From positions 1 through 31,820 of the forward strand of contig JAXDOS010000126.1 of NCBI GenBank assembly GCA_034668785.1: DNA of 31,820 nt. The letters run 5' to 3'. The notes beneath the pieces are model-generated. The model was not told where the DNA came from. It was given only the letters and a program-made list of their open reading frames with translations, and did no database searches. This DNA comes from CANKHA01 sp034668785 (GTDB taxonomy: Bacteria; Pseudomonadota; Alphaproteobacteria; Rhizobiales; Xanthobacteraceae). Within the stretch, counting starts at the first letter, position 1. Each line of letters starts with the position of its first letter. Shown piece by piece: positions 15,052 to 24,268 of the stretch. A program made the translations under genes and the position numbers.

Positions 15052-17418
15052 ATGGCGCGCGCCGAGGCGGCGAGTGCGTCTGCACGTCCCGATTCTATCA
15101 AGGGACTTGCGCAATCGATCGCCAAGCCGGCGTATCGGCGGCTGCTTACCGCTGAACCCGCGCTGCGCCGGGCCGTGCCGACGCTGATCATTGCATTCCT
15201 CGCCACCATCTGCGTCGGCGCCATGGTCCAGGTGCTTGACCACAAGCGCCAAGCCTTCAGCGGCGCCGCCATCGACATTGAGGCCGTTGCGGAGATTGCC
15301 GCCGGACGGCTCAACCTTTCCCCAGACAACGCAATTCAACACGCGGGAGATGTTCTTCGGACGGCGCTGCCGTCGTGGGGGACGGCAGCCAACCGCCGCG
15401 TCCTGCTGACCAATGCCGCCGGCAAGGTGATTGCGTCCGCCCCTGACGACCTCGCCTCGGTCGGCCGTGCGCTCCTGGATATCCTTGGTCCCGGTCAGCC
15501 GCTGACGACATTTGGTTCCGACGCCGGCGTTCTCGAAGTCATCCCGGCGGACGGCGTCTCGGCGCTGGCGACCGTCCGTAACTTGAAAGCGCCGTTTGGC
15601 CAGCTTGCGGTGATTCAGCCGCGCACGGATGCACTCTCGAACTGGCGCTCCGACACGACGCTGACGATAACCCTGTCGGCGACGACCGGATTTGTGGTTC
15701 TCATTCTTGGCTTCGCGTTCCACTGGCAGGCGACGCGGGCGCGCGAAGCCGATGTGATCTATGAGGCGGTCCGCGGCCGCATCGATACGGCGTTGAATCG
15801 CGGCCGCTGCGGCTTATGGGATTGGGACCTCGCGCGCGGCCGTATTTATTGGTCGCATTCGATGTTCGCCATCCTTGGACTCGAACCGAGGGACGATTTG
15901 CTGATCTTCGGCGAGGTCAGCGCGCTGGTGCATCCGCAAGATATCAAACTCTACGAGGTAGCCGCGCAGCTCGCCGAAGCCAAAACGCAGTCGATCGATC
16001 ATGCATTTCGCATGCGCCACGCGAACGGCAGTTGGGTATGGCTCCGGGCGCGGTGCGAGTTGGTGCGGCAGGACGGTGAGACCGGCATTCACCTGATCGG
16101 GATCGCCGTCGATATCACCGAGCAAAAAAATCTTGTCGAGAGAACGGCTGCCGCGGACTTGCGGTTGCGCGACGCCATCGAGACCATACCCGAGGCCTTC
16201 GTGGTCTGGGATGCTGAAAACCGCCTCGTCCTCTGCAATTCGAATTTCCAAGAGCTGCACAATCTGCCCGACGATACCGTCGCCGCGGGCACGCCCTACG
16301 AAACCGTCGTCGCCGCCGGACGCAAGCCGGTCGTCCGCAATAGGATCAGCAGCGGCGACCATCCCCTTCCCGGGGCGCGCACCTTCGAAGCTCAGCTTGA
16401 TGATCGCCGTTGGCTGCATATCAGCGAGCGGCGCACCAAGGACGGGGGGTATGTCTCGGTCGGTACCGACATCACGGCGCTGAAGCTGCACGAAGAAAAG
16501 CTGATGCAGAGCGAGAAGCGGCTGATGGCTACGGTGTCCGATTTGCGTAATTCGCAGCAGACGCTCGAATACCAAACTCAGCAGCTCGCCGATCTGGCGG
16601 AGAAATATGCCGAGGAGAAAACCCGCGCCGAAGACGCCAACCAAGCCAAATCCAAATTCCTCGCCAATATGAGCCACGAGCTGCGCACCCCGCTCAATGC
16701 CATCATCGGCTTTTCGGAAATCATGGAATCGGGGATGTTCGGGTCGCTCGGCGCCGACAAATACCATGAATATTGTCGCGACATCCGCGAAAGCGGGCAG
16801 TATCTGCTCGAAGTCATCAACGATGTTCTCGACATGTCGAAAATCGAGGCCGGCCGGATACGCCTCGATTTCGAAGACCTTGAACTCGACTGCATTCTTG
16901 CCGATGCCATGCGCGTCGTCTCTGCGCGCGCGCAGGACAAGCATCTGACCTTGTCGGCTGAAGTGGCGCCCGCAATACATTTCGACGCAGATCGGCGAGC
17001 GCTAAAACAAATCGCTCTGAACTTGTTGTCCAACGCCGTGAAGTTCACGCCGATAGGCGGCCGGGTCACGGTCCGTGGCCGCTTGTCCGGCAATGCGATC
17101 ACCATGGCCATCGAGGATACCGGCATCGGCATCGAGAAGGATGCGCTGAGAAAGCTCGGAAGGCCGTTCGAGCAGGTCGAGAGCCAGCTTACCAAGAGTC
17201 ATCAAGGATCGGGCCTCGGCCTTTCAATCGCCAAGTCGCTCACCGAGCTTCACGGCGGAAGGATGCGTATCCGTTCGACGCCAGGAGCCGGCACGATGGT
17301 GGTGATACGCCTGCCGCAAGGGCCGTTGCGAAGCAGGAAGATCGTCGACCCGTTGCCGCCACAAGAGGAGCCCAAAAAACGCTCCGGAAAACGCACGGCA
17401 CGGGCGAGAACTATCTAA
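15052..17418 (+). CDS. PAS-domain sensor histidine kinase, PleC/DivJ-like catalytic core
   Basis: Inner-membrane histidine kinase of 788 residues. Two membrane helices (about 41-62 and 202-226) bracket an extracytoplasmic domain of about 140 residues. Then come a PAS domain (about 245-358, with the PAS_3-type WDWDLARGRIYWS and HPQD elements), a second PAS (about 370-485, VVWDAENRLVLCN), a coiled coil (about 485-530), HisKA with phosphoacceptor His542 in MSHELRTPLNA, and a HATPase (NLLSNAVKFTP, DTGIGI, GSGLGLSIAKSL). The C-terminus is basic. GGAGGT lies 6 bases before the ATG. No response regulator gene is adjacent. The stop overlaps the glnE stop region by four bases in convergent orientation. 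The 229-base gap before it holds a TTGACT (14933) without a good -10. Confidence 0.92.
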   Translation: MARAEAASASARPDSIKGLAQSIAKPAYRRLLTAEPALRRAVPTLIIAFLATICVGAMVQVLDHKRQAFSGAAIDIEAVAEIAAGRLNLSPDNAIQHAGDVLRTALPSWGTAANRRVLLTNAAGKVIASAPDDLASVGRALLDILGPGQPLTTFGSDAGVLEVIPADGVSALATVRNLKAPFGQLAVIQPRTDALSNWRSDTTLTITLSATTGFVVLILGFAFHWQATRAREADVIYEAVRGRIDTALNRGRCGLWDWDLARGRIYWSHSMFAILGLEPRDDLLIFGEVSALVHPQDIKLYEVAAQLAEAKTQSIDHAFRMRHANGSWVWLRARCELVRQDGETGIHLIGIAVDITEQKNLVERTAAADLRLRDAIETIPEAFVVWDAENRLVLCNSNFQELHNLPDDTVAAGTPYETVVAAGRKPVVRNRISSGDHPLPGARTFEAQLDDRRWLHISERRTKDGGYVSVGTDITALKLHEEKLMQSEKRLMATVSDLRNSQQTLEYQTQQLADLAEKYAEEKTRAEDANQAKSKFLANMSHELRTPLNAIIGFSEIMESGMFGSLGADKYHEYCRDIRESGQYLLEVINDVLDMSKIEAGRIRLDFEDLELDCILADAMRVVSARAQDKHLTLSAEVAPAIHFDADRRALKQIALNLLSNAVKFTPIGGRVTVRGRLSGNAITMAIEDTGIGIEKDALRKLGRPFEQVESQLTKSHQGSGLGLSIAKSLTELHGGRMRIRSTPGAGTMVVIRLPQGPLRSRKIVDPLPPQEEPKKRSGKRTARARTI

Positions 17419-20396
17419 GTTATCTTGCCCAGAATTCGGACAAAGCTCTCGCGAACCCGGGTCTGCGTTTCCCTAATATGAGCGTCCAATGTGGTGAAAT
17501 CGGGCAAGTCCGCGGCCCGCGCCAGCAGTCGAAGCAATCCTGCTTCTGCCTTTTTCGGATCGAACGGGCCGGCAAGGCAAAGCCGCAGAATTTGCGTCAG
17601 GTTTTGATATAGCCGCACCGCCGGCCGAAGCACTTCCGCCTCTTCGGCAGGCAGCACGCCAAGCCGCCACGCCTTGTCGAGCACTTTTGCCGTCGATGTG
17701 TCGAGGATATCGGGGTGGTCGGCGGCATGGATGAGTTGCAGAAATTGCGCGATGAATTCGATATCCACCAACCCACCGGCGGCAAATTTCAGATCCCAGC
17801 GATTGGCCTCTCCCTTTTCGGCGGCGATCGCCGAGCGCATTTCGATGATGTCACCCGCCACAGCCTCGGCATCTCTCCGCCGGCATAGAACCGCGCGGAT
17901 CACGCTCTCCACTTTGCTGCCGAATGCCAGTGACGCCGAGACGACGCGCGCGCGCGTCAGCGCCATGTGCTCCCAGGTCCATGCCTCGTGTTCTTGATAA
18001 CTTTCGAACCCGCCGATTTGCGTTGCCAGCGGGCCCGAGCGCCCCGAGGGTCGCAGACGCATATCGACCGGATAGAGCACGCCGTAGTTGGTCTGAACGG
18101 TCAGCGCATTGATGAGACGTTGGGTCAGCCGCGCAAAATATTGGCTGCCGTAGAGTGGACGGGGACCGTCGGACTCCGGATGCTCGCCGTCGAAATCATA
18201 GACCACGATAAGATCGAGGTCGGAGGTCGCCGTCATCTCCCGGCCGCCGAGCTTCCCGAGCGCGAGCAGCGCGCTTGCTTGGCCGCGCAACCGGCCATGA
18301 ACTTCGGCGAACTTCTCCTCCGCGGCGCGGTGCAGCGCGCGGATTATGACGTCGGCAAGCCGCGCGAAAGCCTCTCCTGCCTGCTCGGCGGAAACGGTCT
18401 CCGACAAAATCCGCGCACCGATCAGGAACATGTGCTCCTGGCCGAACATGCGGATGCGATCGAGGAAGTCCTCGTACGAAGTCGCCTGTTGCAGCGCTTG
18501 TCCGAGTTCGGCGGCAAGCTTGGGCTCATCAGGAAGCGCCCCGAAGAAGCCAGGCTCCAGCAATCCATCGATCACTTGCGGGTATCGCGCCAGGATATCG
18601 GCCAGACGCGGCGCCGTGCCTAGGATGAGCACGAGGAATCCCACCAAATCCGGATGTTGCCGCAGAAGCGAGAACAGACGTCCGCTGCCATGAAGCGTCG
18701 TCAGAAAGCGATCGAAATTCGTAAAGGCCAGATCGGGATTATGGGTTCGCGCCAAATGACTCATCAGCAGCGGAACAAGCTCGGTGAGGTGCTCACGGGC
18801 AACCTGCCCGCGCAGCGATGGGTAGCCTCCTTGCAGCCAACGCCGTATCCAGGCCGAAATTTCGCGGGGCTGGCGAAAGCCCATTGCCGACAGTTTGGCG
18901 AGAGTATCGCCATCATCCGCATCCTTGGGAAAGACGAGAGCGCGTTCCTCGCCGGTGGGCGCCCGAGGATTTTCGAATAGCTGCTCGTAATGCTGTTGCA
19001 CATTGCGTAGATGCCCAACCAGGATTTCAGCAAAAGCGTCTCGCGTCTGAAAACCGAGAAATCGAACGAACCGTTCGAGCGCGTCACGGTCCGTCGGCAG
19101 CGTCTGCGTCTGCTCGTCGGCCACCATTTGCAGCCGATGCTCTACCGTGCGCAGGAACTGATAGGCCGCGGCGAGATCGTTCCGCGCCTGCGCGCTGATC
19201 CATCCGCCGTCAGCCAGTACCGACAGCATAGCCAAGGTGTCGCGACCGCGGAGTTCCGGATGCCGGCCGCCGGCAATCAGTTGCTGGGTCTGGACGAAAA
19301 ACTCGATCTCCCGGATGCCACCGCGGCCGAGCTTAATATTGTGTCCTTCGACCGCGATCTCGCCATGTCCTTTATAGGCATGGATTTGCTGCTTCATCGC
19401 CTGCACATCGGTGACGGCGACATAGTCGAGATATTTACGCCAAACGAATGGCGCGAGATTTTTCAAAACGGCTTCGCCAGCGGCGAGATCGCCGGCGCAA
19501 GGGCGCGCTTTAATCAGCGCCGCGCGTTCCCAGTTCTGTCCGGTGCTTTCGTAATAATCCAGCGCCGCAGGGACCGAGATCGCGATTTGCGTGGATGCAG
19601 GGTCGGGGCGCAGCCGCAGATCGACGCGAAAAACATATCCGTCCGCCGTGCGCTCCTGCAGAAGCTTCACTAGTCCACGAGTCAAACGAATGTAAAGCGA
19701 CCCGGGCTCAGTCCCGGGCTTCAGCGCGGGCGCCTCCGGATCAAACAAGACGATGAGATCAATATCGCTGGAATAATTCAGTTCGAAGGCACCCATTTTG
19801 CCCATTGCAAGGACGACATAGCCGCTGCCGTCTTCCGGGCGTGCGGGATCGGGCGGACGGAGCTTGCCGCCCCGGGCGACCTCGCCAAGGAGGAAACGAA
19901 CCGCAGCACCGACCGACGTGTCGGCAAGCTTCGTCAGCGCCTGGGTGATTTGTGGCAACGACCAAACGCCACCAATGTCCGTAAGTGCGATCAGCAGCGC
20001 GGCCTCCGCCTTCATGCGGCGCAGCAAGGACATCGCCTTGTCGTCGTCGCGGGTTGCATGAAGGGCTTCGGCGGTCCGCGCGAAGACCAACTCCAAATGT
20101 TGCTGCGGGTCGGCTTGGAGGATGGCGAGGAGACGGGCGGGATCGGCGCCGGCCAGATCCCATAGATAAGGAGACCCCTCGGCGATGCTGTCCATGACGG
20201 CGTTGGCCGGCGCATGCGCTTCCAACAGACGCTTCAGCGCCTTGCCTGCACGCGTGCGCGCAATGTCGGCCAGCCAATCGCAAACGCGTGTGCGGGCCTC
20301 CAGCGGCGAGAAAAGACACGGCGCGCCGGCAAACTGCGCTGCTAACGCCGTCTCCTTCTTTTTCGTTTTTGCACCGGCGGACGTAGACGACTTCAT
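17415..20396 (-). CDS. glnE: Bifunctional glutamine synthetase adenylyltransferase/deadenylylase
   Basis: Cytosolic enzyme that attaches AMP to, and removes it from, glutamine synthetase in response to PII proteins and glutamine, so setting ammonia assimilation. Both nucleotidyltransferase domains are intact: an N-terminal one with GKMGAFELNYSSDIDLI (about 199-215; Asp211 and Asp213, deadenylylation) and a C-terminal one with LGKLGGREMTATSDLDLI (about 715-735, adenylylation), each followed by a helical GlnD/GlnE-type linker region. Length (993) is typical. It starts 8 bases after the histidine kinase stop on the same strand, so it is the last gene of a response regulator-kinase-glnE unit. Its own ribosome binding site is weak, consistent with coupling to the kinase. 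Confidence 0.96.
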   Translation of the reverse strand: MKSSTSAGAKTKKKETALAAQFAGAPCLFSPLEARTRVCDWLADIARTRAGKALKRLLEAHAPANAVMDSIAEGSPYLWDLAGADPARLLAILQADPQQHLELVFARTAEALHATRDDDKAMSLLRRMKAEAALLIALTDIGGVWSLPQITQALTKLADTSVGAAVRFLLGEVARGGKLRPPDPARPEDGSGYVVLAMGKMGAFELNYSSDIDLIVLFDPEAPALKPGTEPGSLYIRLTRGLVKLLQERTADGYVFRVDLRLRPDPASTQIAISVPAALDYYESTGQNWERAALIKARPCAGDLAAGEAVLKNLAPFVWRKYLDYVAVTDVQAMKQQIHAYKGHGEIAVEGHNIKLGRGGIREIEFFVQTQQLIAGGRHPELRGRDTLAMLSVLADGGWISAQARNDLAAAYQFLRTVEHRLQMVADEQTQTLPTDRDALERFVRFLGFQTRDAFAEILVGHLRNVQQHYEQLFENPRAPTGEERALVFPKDADDGDTLAKLSAMGFRQPREISAWIRRWLQGGYPSLRGQVAREHLTELVPLLMSHLARTHNPDLAFTNFDRFLTTLHGSGRLFSLLRQHPDLVGFLVLILGTAPRLADILARYPQVIDGLLEPGFFGALPDEPKLAAELGQALQQATSYEDFLDRIRMFGQEHMFLIGARILSETVSAEQAGEAFARLADVIIRALHRAAEEKFAEVHGRLRGQASALLALGKLGGREMTATSDLDLIVVYDFDGEHPESDGPRPLYGSQYFARLTQRLINALTVQTNYGVLYPVDMRLRPSGRSGPLATQIGGFESYQEHEAWTWEHMALTRARVVSASLAFGSKVESVIRAVLCRRRDAEAVAGDIIEMRSAIAAEKGEANRWDLKFAAGGLVDIEFIAQFLQLIHAADHPDILDTSTAKVLDKAWRLGVLPAEEAEVLRPAVRLYQNLTQILRLCLAGPFDPKKAEAGLLRLLARAADLPDFTTLDAHIRETQTRVRESFVRILGKIT

Positions 20397-20404
20397 CCGA
20401 AGCT

Positions 20405-21808
20405 CTATGCCGGCCCGGCACGGGGGAAGACGAGAATAGACCGCAGTCCAGGCTGATTGCCCTCCAGCCTGAGCTCTCCTCCATGCAGGTGGGCGACGGC
20501 GGCGGCAAGGCTGAGACCCAATCCGGAGCCGGGCTCCGAGCGGTTCTGCTCGAGCCGGACGAAACGTTCAACCACCCGCGGACGGTCGGCTTCAGGAATC
20601 CCGGGTCCACTGTCGGATACGATAAGCATGCTACGATCACCGTCGGTAACAGCCCTCACCACAATCTCCGGCTTGTCGCCATTTTCTGGCGCATTCTCCG
20701 GCTTGCCGTATTTGATGGCGTTGTCGACAAGGTTTGCAAGGGCTTGGCTGACGAGTTCGCGATTGCCATGGACCGGCGTGGGCGCAGGAACCTCCACCCT
20801 AAGCGCAAGTCCCTTCATCTCCGCCAGCGGTTCATAGAGTTCGCCGACGCCGCGCGCGATCTCAGCAGCATCGAGGTCGGTCATGTTTTCGCGGGCTTGG
20901 CCGGCTTCCGCCCGTGCGATCATCAGCAAGGCGTTAAATGTGCGCATGAGCCGATCGGATTCCTCGATAGTCCGCTCCAGTGCCGCTCGATAATCGGGCT
21001 CGCCTTTTGCGGTCCGCAGCGCCTCTTCGCACCGGTTCCGCAATCGGGTCAGCGGTGTCTTGAGGTCATGCGCGATATTGTCGGACACCTCCTTGAGGCC
21101 GCGCATGAGTGCCTCGATGCGCTCGAGCATGACATTGAGATTTCCCGCCAGCCGATCGAGTTCGTCGCCGGTGCCGGCAATCGGCAGCCGTCCGCTAAGA
21201 TCGCCGTCCATGATCGTGCGGGTCGTCTCGGTCATGGCATCGACACGATTGAGCACGCGCCGCGTCACGAAAAATCCGCCGGCCAGGCCGAGCACCACGA
21301 CGAGAGCAATTGATCCCCAGCCGGCGGAGATAAGAACATCGTAGAGGCGCTGGCGCTCTTCCAGATCGCGGCCCACCAGCACACGAAAGCCGCCCGGCAA
21401 CTGAAACACCCTGACCAAGGCTTGGTGTTCGGAGCCACCCTCTTCGTCGAGGCGGCGATAGGCAGTCTCTTTCCAACCGGCATCGTCCAGGAGACCGGGG
21501 GGCAGCGACCCTACGTTGCCGGCCAGGCCTTCGCCTGCCGTGGTCGTGACCAGATAGAGGCTTGAGCCCGGGCGATGCGAACGCCCGTCGACTACAAGGA
21601 CGAGGCGGCGAATGCCTCCTTCGCGGTATTGTTCGGCAAGGCCTCTGATCTCCGCATCCACCGTTTCGGTGATCTGATCTGTGAAGAGCCGATGGGTATT
21701 CCAGGCCAAGTAGCCGAGCAGGAATGCCGCGAATAGGGCGAAGACAGTCAAATAGACCAGCGTTAATTTAAACGTGGTCGTTCGGAACAGCTTACCGAGC
21801 GCTATCAC
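20405..21808 (-). CDS. HAMP-domain sensor histidine kinase, partner of the adjacent OmpR-type regulator
   Basis: Inner-membrane histidine kinase of 467 residues (GTG start). Two helices (about 13-36 and 160-181) flank a periplasmic domain of about 120 residues, followed by HAMP (about 182-235), HisKA with His247 in AHDLKTPL, and HATPase (NLVDNAIKYG, DSGPGI, GSGLGLSLAAAV). The frame is open up to 21946, but the only sensible start is a GTG at 21806-21808, inside the end of the response regulator gene (17-base overlap), immediately before the first helix. This overlap couples the pair. The signal is unknown; its position after degP suggests envelope stress, which is inference. Confidence 0.9.
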   Translation of the reverse strand: MIALGKLFRTTTFKLTLVYLTVFALFAAFLLGYLAWNTHRLFTDQITETVDAEIRGLAEQYREGGIRRLVLVVDGRSHRPGSSLYLVTTTAGEGLAGNVGSLPPGLLDDAGWKETAYRRLDEEGGSEHQALVRVFQLPGGFRVLVGRDLEERQRLYDVLISAGWGSIALVVVLGLAGGFFVTRRVLNRVDAMTETTRTIMDGDLSGRLPIAGTGDELDRLAGNLNVMLERIEALMRGLKEVSDNIAHDLKTPLTRLRNRCEEALRTAKGEPDYRAALERTIEESDRLMRTFNALLMIARAEAGQARENMTDLDAAEIARGVGELYEPLAEMKGLALRVEVPAPTPVHGNRELVSQALANLVDNAIKYGKPENAPENGDKPEIVVRAVTDGDRSMLIVSDSGPGIPEADRPRVVERFVRLEQNRSEPGSGLGLSLAAAVAHLHGGELRLEGNQPGLRSILVFPRAGPA

Positions 21809-22472
21809 GGACCATGTATCCAGCGCCGCGAATCGTGTGCAGCAGCGGTTGCGTAAATCCTTTATCGATTTTCGACCGCAGCCGCGAAATATGCACGTCA
21901 ATGACATTCGTCTGCGGATCGAAATGATAATCCCAGACGTTTTCAAGCAACATGGTGCGGGTCACCACCTGGCCAGCGTGCTTCATGAGATATTCGAGCA
22001 GCCGGAACTCACGCGGCTGCAACACGATCTCTTCCCCGTTGCGGGCGACGCGATGCGACAGCCGGTCAAGCTCGAGATCGCCGACACGGTAGACCGTGTC
22101 TTCGCCGCGCCCGCCGCGGCGTCGCGACAATACTTCGACGCGGGCCAAGAGCTCGGCAAAGGAATATGGTTTCGGCAGATAATCGTCGCCGCCGGCCCGC
22201 AATCCTTTGACGCGATCGTCCACTTGGCCGAGCGCTGACAGAATAAGCGCTGGCGTTTCCACACCCTTTTCCCGCAAGGTCGCAATAACAGACAGACCAT
22301 CGCGCTTCGGCAACATACGGTCGACGATCAACACGTTGTATTGTCCGTCCGATGCGAGCGCGAGACCTTCCTCGCCATCGGACGCATGATCGGCCACGTG
22401 CCCAACCTCCCGGAATGCCTTGACCAGGTAGTCGGCTGCGTCGCTGTCGTCTTCGACGATGAGGAGGCGCAT
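21792..22472 (-). CDS. OmpR-family response regulator
   Basis: DNA-binding response regulator of 226 residues: a receiver domain (about 1-117) with the acidic pair Asp8/Asp9, phosphoacceptor Asp51 (VLIVDRMLP) and the conserved KPYSF lysine, then a winged-helix OmpR/PhoB domain (about 130-222) ending in IRGAGYMV. The longest frame starts at 22490, but an ATG at 22472 has GGAG just upstream and begins directly with MRLLIVEDD, so it is preferred. The kinase gene overlaps its 3' end. An inverted repeat lies 26-48 bases before this start. Confidence 0.92.
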   Translation of the reverse strand: MRLLIVEDDSDAADYLVKAFREVGHVADHASDGEEGLALASDGQYNVLIVDRMLPKRDGLSVIATLREKGVETPALILSALGQVDDRVKGLRAGGDDYLPKPYSFAELLARVEVLSRRRGGRGEDTVYRVGDLELDRLSHRVARNGEEIVLQPREFRLLEYLMKHAGQVVTRTMLLENVWDYHFDPQTNVIDVHISRLRSKIDKGFTQPLLHTIRGAGYMVRDSAR

Positions 22473-22497
22473 AGGGCTCCGGCGGTTCATTTAAAAA

Positions 22498-22520
22498 GCA
22501 GCTTATCGGACCGAAGCTGC
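22498..22520. repeat. Inverted repeat before the response regulator gene
   Basis: GCAGCTT (22498-22504) and AAGCTGC (22514-22520) form a perfect 7-bp dyad with a 9-base centre. It lies 26-48 bases upstream of the chosen regulator start. It may be an operator, perhaps autoregulatory, or a leader hairpin. Confidence 0.35.
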
Positions 22521-22587
22521 ATCCGCATCATTATGAAATCAAAATCGGGCATCTGGGTGCCGCAAATCGTCACTTTACCTATGCAAA

Positions 22588-22616
22588 GGGAGTGGCGGGA
22601 ACAACCCGCCACTCCC
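22588..22616 (-). terminator. Hairpin downstream of degP, terminator-like
   Basis: A perfect 12-bp stem (GGGAGTGGCGGG, 22588-22599, with 22605-22616) around a 5-base loop. Read from the - strand it is followed by only three T's, so it is a strong hairpin with a weak T-tract. It is the second of two such structures between degP and the response regulator gene. Confidence 0.45.
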
Positions 22617-22666
22617 TCCACTTAAGCCCGTCCGACGGGGGCACGAGCCGTTCGGGCCTGTAAGTG

Positions 22667-22694
22667 TGAGGGCGGGTGAAAACACCCGCCCTCA
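22667..22694 (-). terminator. Hairpin downstream of degP, terminator- or stabiliser-like
   Basis: A perfect 12-bp stem (TGAGGGCGGGTG, 22667-22678, with 22683-22694) around an AAAA loop (TTTT on the - strand). It starts about 50 bases after the degP stop. No T-tract follows in either direction, so it may protect the mRNA 3' end rather than terminate by itself. Confidence 0.4.
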
Positions 22695-22744
22695 GGGGCA
22701 GCCGCTAGCGGGGGCGACGGATGCCAGCGACAATCCCCATCTCG

Positions 22745-24268
22745 TTAGGCGCGTCCGAGCGGCATGGCGACGAACTTTGTCGCTCCGCTGGACTTCACCC
22801 GCATCAGCACATTGCGCTTGCCTTGGCCGCGCGCGTCGGCAAGAGCCTTGCGCACATCCGCGGGGTTACCGACCATCTTTCCGCCGATGTCCAGAATGAC
22901 GTCGCCGGTTTTAAAACCCGCCTGTGCGGCCAAGCCGTCGGCGTCGACACGCGTTACCACCACGCCCTGGGAGCCGGCGCCGCCGACACTGCCGGCGGGA
23001 GCGAGCGTCAGGCCGAGGCGGCCGGTGTCGCTGTCCGGCGCCGGCATGTCGGCGCGAGCTTCGCGCTGCTCCGGCAATTCGCCGAGCGTCACCGTTACCG
23101 TCTTCTCCGCGCCATTGCTCAATAGCCCGAGTTTCACGGCGGCACCGGGGGCCAAGGCGCCGATTTTCTTCGCGAGATCACGAGCATCGTTCACCGGTGC
23201 GCCATTCACCGAGGTGATAACGCTGCCGGATTCGACGCCGGCCTTAGCGGCCGGGCCATCAGGCTGCGCGTCGGCGACAAGCGCGCCACCCGTTTGCTTC
23301 AGGCCAAGGCTTTCCGCAATCTCCGGCGTCACCGGTTGGATCTGCACGCCGATCCACCCGCGCGTGACCGAGCCATGATCCTTCAACTGCGTGATCACCG
23401 TCTTCACGGTGTCAGCCGGAATCGCGAAGGCGATACCGACGGAGCCGCCGGACGGCGAGAAGATCGCGGTGTTGACGCCAATCACGTTGCCGTCGACATC
23501 GAAAGTCGGTCCGCCGGAATTGCCTTTGTTGACCGGCGCATCGATCTGGATGAAGTCGTCATAGGGCCCGGCGCCGATGTCGCGTCCGCGCGCCGAGACG
23601 ATACCGGCCGTCACCGTGCCGCCGAGACCGAAGGGATTGCCCACCGCGAGCACCCAGTCACCGATGCGCGGATTGTTGTCGGCAAGCTTCGCATAGGGAA
23701 AATCGTTGCGACCTTCGACCTTGATAAGCGCGAGATCGCTCCGGGAATCCGTTCCGATGACTTTCGCCGTATAGGTTTTGCCATCGTCGGCGGTTACCTG
23801 CACGGTCGTCGCCTTCTCGACAACGTGATTGTTGGTCACTGCATAGCCGTCGGCCGAAATGAAGAAGCCGGACCCTTGGCCGGTGACGCGCGGCGTTCGC
23901 TGGTTCGGATTTCCGCCGCCGTCAGGCGATCCGAAGCGACGGAAGAAACGCTCCATCTGCGACCCGGGGGGGAATGGCGAGGCGTCCTGCCCGTCCAATC
24001 CCGTCGTTTGCGAGTTGCCGTCCATGGTCACCCGCACGGAAATCACCGCGGGTTTGACCTTCTCGACGACGTCGGCGAATCCAACGGGTCGCGGTACCGT
24101 GACGGCCTGTTGCGACACGTTTTGAGCGAACGCGGAACCAGGGTGCAGATTGATTTCGGGCGCCACGAAAGCGGTACCGAGTCCCAGCCCGGCAACGGTG
24201 GCCAGAAGGACAAGGCGCCGCGCGGAAAGAACGCGGGGTCTTTGCAGAGGGTTGTCGCCGCCAGTCAT
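22745..24268 (-). CDS. degP: Do/DegP-family periplasmic serine endoprotease
   Basis: Periplasmic trypsin-like protease and chaperone that degrades misfolded envelope proteins, 507 residues. The N-terminus is basic with a hydrophobic segment (about 17-37) that is a signal peptide or anchor, ending near AFAQ. The catalytic triad is His148 (TNNHVV), Asp178 (SRSDLAL) and Ser251 (GNSGGP). Two PDZ domains follow (about 291-380 and 405-500). GGAGA precedes the ATG. It lies downstream of ccmH on the same strand, with a 173-base AT-rich gap in which I see no confident promoter; a short GGCGC/GCGCC dyad lies in its leader. The order cycHJKL-degP-response regulator is characteristic of Rhizobiales. Confidence 0.95.
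   Translation of the reverse strand: MTGGDNPLQRPRVLSARRLVLLATVAGLGLGTAFVAPEINLHPGSAFAQNVSQQAVTVPRPVGFADVVEKVKPAVISVRVTMDGNSQTTGLDGQDASPFPPGSQMERFFRRFGSPDGGGNPNQRTPRVTGQGSGFFISADGYAVTNNHVVEKATTVQVTADDGKTYTAKVIGTDSRSDLALIKVEGRNDFPYAKLADNNPRIGDWVLAVGNPFGLGGTVTAGIVSARGRDIGAGPYDDFIQIDAPVNKGNSGGPTFDVDGNVIGVNTAIFSPSGGSVGIAFAIPADTVKTVITQLKDHGSVTRGWIGVQIQPVTPEIAESLGLKQTGGALVADAQPDGPAAKAGVESGSVITSVNGAPVNDARDLAKKIGALAPGAAVKLGLLSNGAEKTVTVTLGELPEQREARADMPAPDSDTGRLGLTLAPAGSVGGAGSQGVVVTRVDADGLAAQAGFKTGDVILDIGGKMVGNPADVRKALADARGQGKRNVLMRVKSSGATKFVAMPLGRA

Noticed and set aside
15814..16980. 388-codon frame on the - strand inside the PAS kinase gene
   Set aside because: It is a mirror frame of the PAS/HisKA coding region, with no family motifs and no separate ribosome binding site.
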